NCBI GenBank assembly: GCA_946222285.1
Contig: CAMIIP010000031.1
Location: 1-16,826 of the forward strand
DNA length: 16,826 nucleotides
DNA from: an uncultured Rothia sp.
GTDB lineage: Bacteria; Actinomycetota; Actinomycetes; Actinomycetales; Micrococcaceae
Direction of reading: 5' to 3'
The position numbers and the translations under genes were made by a program. The notes below the pieces were generated by a model, which did not search any database, was not told where the DNA came from, and was given only the letters and a program-made list of their open reading frames with translations. Each line of letters begins with the position of its first letter. The first letter of the stretch is position 1. Below are positions 14,869-16,826 of the stretch, one piece after another.

Positions 14869-14988
14869 GTTGTTTGCTACTGAACCCTCTAAGGGTGCAG
14901 TATAAAACAGAACTGCTGAGATTACTCGCAGTTCATCTAGACGGGCTCATGTCGGTGGTTGTGGTTCCCCCCGGCATGAGCCTTTCTT
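14869..14988 (+). ncRNA. Candidate small RNA of about 120 nt
   Basis: Three consecutive hairpins follow the promoter. The first is TACTG-A-ACCCT, loop, AGGGT-G-CAGTA (14878-14902). The second is GAACTGC with GCAGTTC (14910-14916 with 14928-14934) around an 11-nt loop. The third is an intrinsic terminator, GGCTCATG with CATGAGCC (14944-14951 with 14975-14982), extended by CGG/CCG and followed by TTTCTT. There is no ORF and the downstream gene is convergent, so this is not a leader. It does not show the signatures of SRP RNA, tmRNA or RNase P that I would recognise. Confidence 0.5.
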
Positions 14989-15000
14989 ATTAAAATTTTT

Positions 15001-15041
15001 ATAAAGAGGGTCCCGGCAGATTCTGCCGGGACCCTCTTTAT
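15001..15041. terminator. Long bidirectional terminator hairpin
   Basis: A perfect 20-bp inverted repeat (15001-15020 with 15022-15041) rich in G/C in the middle (GGGTCCCGGCAG) and A/T at its ends. It is 27 bp past the brnQ stop and 13 bp past the small-RNA terminator, so it can end brnQ transcription and separate the convergent units. Confidence 0.85.
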
Positions 15042-15067
15042 AAAAAGAACTTTAAATCCTACTGTTC

Positions 15068-16429
15068 TTAACTCTTAACGTTTTGTTCTGATGACTTCTT
15101 CACCGCATCTACAACGTAACCAGCCACAGCTGCTATAGCAACAGGTGCAACCCAACCAAGATCCAATGCGTGACCTGGCGACCAGCTAATAAGAGGCGCG
15201 ATAGCGGAACTACCCCAGCCCACAGTATTGAGAGTCATAAGTGCCGCCCAAACAGTTGCCACAGTCAGAGCGAAGCGGAAAGTGTAATTCAGCTTCTTAC
15301 CTAGAGGCTTAGCAACAAGAGGTTCTAGCAAAGTCAGTGCAATCAGCGTGATTGCAATGGGGTAAAGAAAACCGAGAATAGGACCAGCGATTGCGAGCAC
15401 GGTAGCAAGACCCATGATTGATACCAAGAAAGCGACCACGGTGAAAATAATCAGCCAGCGGGTATATGAAATCTTGGGAAAGAGACGCTCAAAGAATTCA
15501 GAGGTTGAGCTGAGCAGGCCAACGGCAGTAGTGAGGCAAGCAAGAACTACGATCAAGCCAAGAATCACCAGACCGGGCGTACCCAGTGTCTGCTGGGCTG
15601 CGGAAGAAAGTAGCGCTGCGCCGTCCTCATAACTCTGGCCGTTTTCGATGGAACGACCAATCCACGCCAAACCAATATAAATGAGGGCTAGAAGGCTACC
15701 GGCAAGCAATGAGGAGTAAAGAATACCCTTACTCAAGCCGTTTTCTTTGGTGAGTCCCTTGTACTGTAGCGAGGAAATCAAGATGATTCCGAAAACCAGA
15801 CCGGCGAGAGAGTCCATGGTGAAGTAGCCCTGCAAAAAGCCACTGACCAAAGGGGCGCCCTGATAATCGTCAATTGCAGGTGCAGGAGTTCCGTGCAGCT
15901 TGAAGAAAGAAACGATCACCAGTAGGAAAAGGAGGAAGACGAGCGCAGGGGTGAGATATTTGCCGAGCGCATCAACAATGTTGCTGGGTTTGATGCAGAT
16001 GAGCAGGGAAATCGCGAAAAAGACCACCGCGTAGATAATAAGGGCAATCTGGCTATCGATCCCAAAAACGGGAGTGATAAACAGCGCATAGCTCACGGTA
16101 GCGGTACGGGGTACAGCGTAGAAGGCACCGATTGCCAGGTACACAAGAACCGGGAAAATGAGCGCAAAGATTTTGCCACCGCGGGAGGCAAGCGCGGACA
16201 GGTCAGAACCACTGCGTACCAGTGCAAAGATAGCGAGTAGCGGAAGTAGAACGCCGGTGACCAAAAAGCCAATCAGTGCTGGAACAAAATTTTCACCAGA
16301 TTGCGCGCCGAGCATGGGCGGGAAAATGAGGTTACCGGCACCGAAAAATATGGAGAACAGCATAAGGGCCGTGACGACGACGATGCCCCCAAACCCTGCT
16401 TTCCGGGTACCCGGAGGAATTACGCTCAT
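15068..16429 (-). CDS. brnQ: Branched-chain amino acid transporter, LIVCS family
   Basis: 453 residues, normal length for BrnQ, a Na+ (or H+)-coupled importer of leucine, isoleucine and valine in the cytoplasmic membrane. The N-terminal family signature LMLFSIFFGAGNLIFPPMLG (22-41) is clear, followed by about a dozen hydrophobic helices, FYAVPRTATVSY near 103-114 and a short charged C-terminus (VDAVKKSSEQNVKS). Start ATG 16429 has a purine-rich GAGAGATTA upstream. It is a single gene ended by the hairpin at 15001-15041. The 229-bp gap to the divergent antiterminator gene carries both promoters; no leucine-responsive site could be assigned. Confidence 0.93.
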   Translation of the reverse strand: MSVIPPGTRKAGFGGIVVVTALMLFSIFFGAGNLIFPPMLGAQSGENFVPALIGFLVTGVLLPLLAIFALVRSGSDLSALASRGGKIFALIFPVLVYLAIGAFYAVPRTATVSYALFITPVFGIDSQIALIIYAVVFFAISLLICIKPSNIVDALGKYLTPALVFLLFLLVIVSFFKLHGTPAPAIDDYQGAPLVSGFLQGYFTMDSLAGLVFGIILISSLQYKGLTKENGLSKGILYSSLLAGSLLALIYIGLAWIGRSIENGQSYEDGAALLSSAAQQTLGTPGLVILGLIVVLACLTTAVGLLSSTSEFFERLFPKISYTRWLIIFTVVAFLVSIMGLATVLAIAGPILGFLYPIAITLIALTLLEPLVAKPLGKKLNYTFRFALTVATVWAALMTLNTVGWGSSAIAPLISWSPGHALDLGWVAPVAIAAVAGYVVDAVKKSSEQNVKS

Positions 16430-16658
16430 TAATCTCTCTTCTCTTCATTTATCAAATAATGAAATGTGTAAACAACTCCGCCAATGGTATTCGAATTTGA
16501 GTAATAACAGCTTTAACTTTACAAATAATGAGACAATCCCAGGTGCGGGGACAGAAAGGGATGTATCGATTCAGCTAATGATCTATCCGTGTAAATATCC
16601 GCCCCTCTTTAAGGGTTCTCTGAACTAAACTGGAATTTCAAGATTATTGGAGGGCACG

Positions 16659-16787
16659 TTGCGAATTTCACGAATTTATAACAACAATGTGGCTCTCGCT
16701 ACCACGTTTTCTGGAGAGCAGACGGTGGTGATCGGGCGCGGTCTTGCTTTTGGTAAACGCAAAGAAGATATGGAGGCTTATTCATAA
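16659..16787 (+). pseudogene. BglG/LicT-type transcription antiterminator, truncated by a repeat copy
   Basis: From TTG 16659 (GGAGGG upstream) the frame reads LRISRIYNNNVALATTFSGE, then VVIGRGLAFGKRKED, the N-terminus of the RNA-binding (CAT) domain of BglG/LicT/SacY antiterminators, which bind a nascent mRNA hairpin and prevent termination of PTS sugar genes. After KRKED the coding match stops at about 16770, exactly where the repeat GAGGCTTATTCATAAGGG (16773-16790) begins; the repeat gives an in-frame TAA at 16785-16787. Intact proteins have about 280 residues with two PRD domains, so only the first 37 or so remain before the junction. The remainder may lie beyond the window on the far side of the insertion. 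No RAT hairpin was found upstream. Confidence 0.7.
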
Positions 16788-16826
16788 GGGGTCCCAGCCG
16801 CGAAAAATATCAGCGACCGCACCACC
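16773..16826. mobile_element. Repeat copy E, probable left end of an insertion
   Basis: GAGGCTTATTCATAAGGGGT (16773-16792) is the same as copy A at 12845 over 18 bp. It sits inside an antiterminator reading frame, which points to transposition. The window ends 34 bp later, so the element's size, transposase and right end are unseen. I do not assign an IS family. Confidence 0.5.

Noticed and set aside
16430..16658. RAT antiterminator target or leucine-responsive site between brnQ and the antiterminator gene
   Set aside because: No match to a RAT hairpin overlapping a terminator and no clear operator; only generic AT-rich promoter-like sequence.

Overview
The window looks like a chromosomal segment of a moderate-GC actinobacterium. 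A Micrococcaceae member such as Rothia is my best guess; this is inference from gene style and order, the Ala/Pro/Gly-rich secreted repeat protein, the SorC regulator, the NrdR-boxed nrdIF pair and the metF-metE unit, and no search was run. Most of it is housekeeping or metabolic. Roughly 12.84-14.87 kb and the right edge look like an accessory region: more AT-rich by eye, repeat-bearing, with orphan ORFs and broken genes.

Layout. 1-731 (minus): N-terminal part of a secreted protein with perfect 114-bp tandem repeats carrying CPGGDC motifs. 1212-2441 (plus): a SorC-type sugar-sensing regulator and a two-helix membrane peptide. 2474-4020 (minus): nrdI-nrdF under two NrdR boxes. The NrdF lacks three of the metal-binding glutamates (Q, S and K replace them), which is the signature of the metal-free, DOPA-radical class Ie ribonucleotide reductase. 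4250-6478 (minus): two unrelated alpha/beta-hydrolase esterases in tandem, the upstream one with Cys in place of the nucleophilic Ser. 6645-8982 (minus): an OmpR-type response regulator and its histidine kinase, whose last residues are frameshifted at a six-C run. 9283-12832 (plus): promoter, S-box (SAM) riboswitch, metF, and a metE that is a pseudogene because of a one-base deletion and an in-frame amber codon. 12845-14319: a family of short palindromic repeats around a PanE-like reductase gene and a small hypothetical gene. 14480-14988 (plus): a weak basic ORF, then a promoter, three hairpins and a terminator that look like an unannotated small RNA. 15001-16429 (minus): bidirectional terminator and brnQ. 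16659-16826 (plus): start of a BglG/LicT antiterminator gene cut off by another copy of the repeat.

How the parts fit together. NrdI is the flavodoxin that supplies the oxidant for class Ib and Ie radical formation, so nrdI-nrdF is a coherent pair, but no nrdE or nrdH lies here and the catalytic subunit must be encoded elsewhere. The SAM riboswitch should repress metF (and once metE) when SAM is plentiful; with metE dead, methionine synthesis would need a cobalamin-dependent MetH elsewhere or uptake. The two esterases, the two-component pair and BrnQ are independent units.
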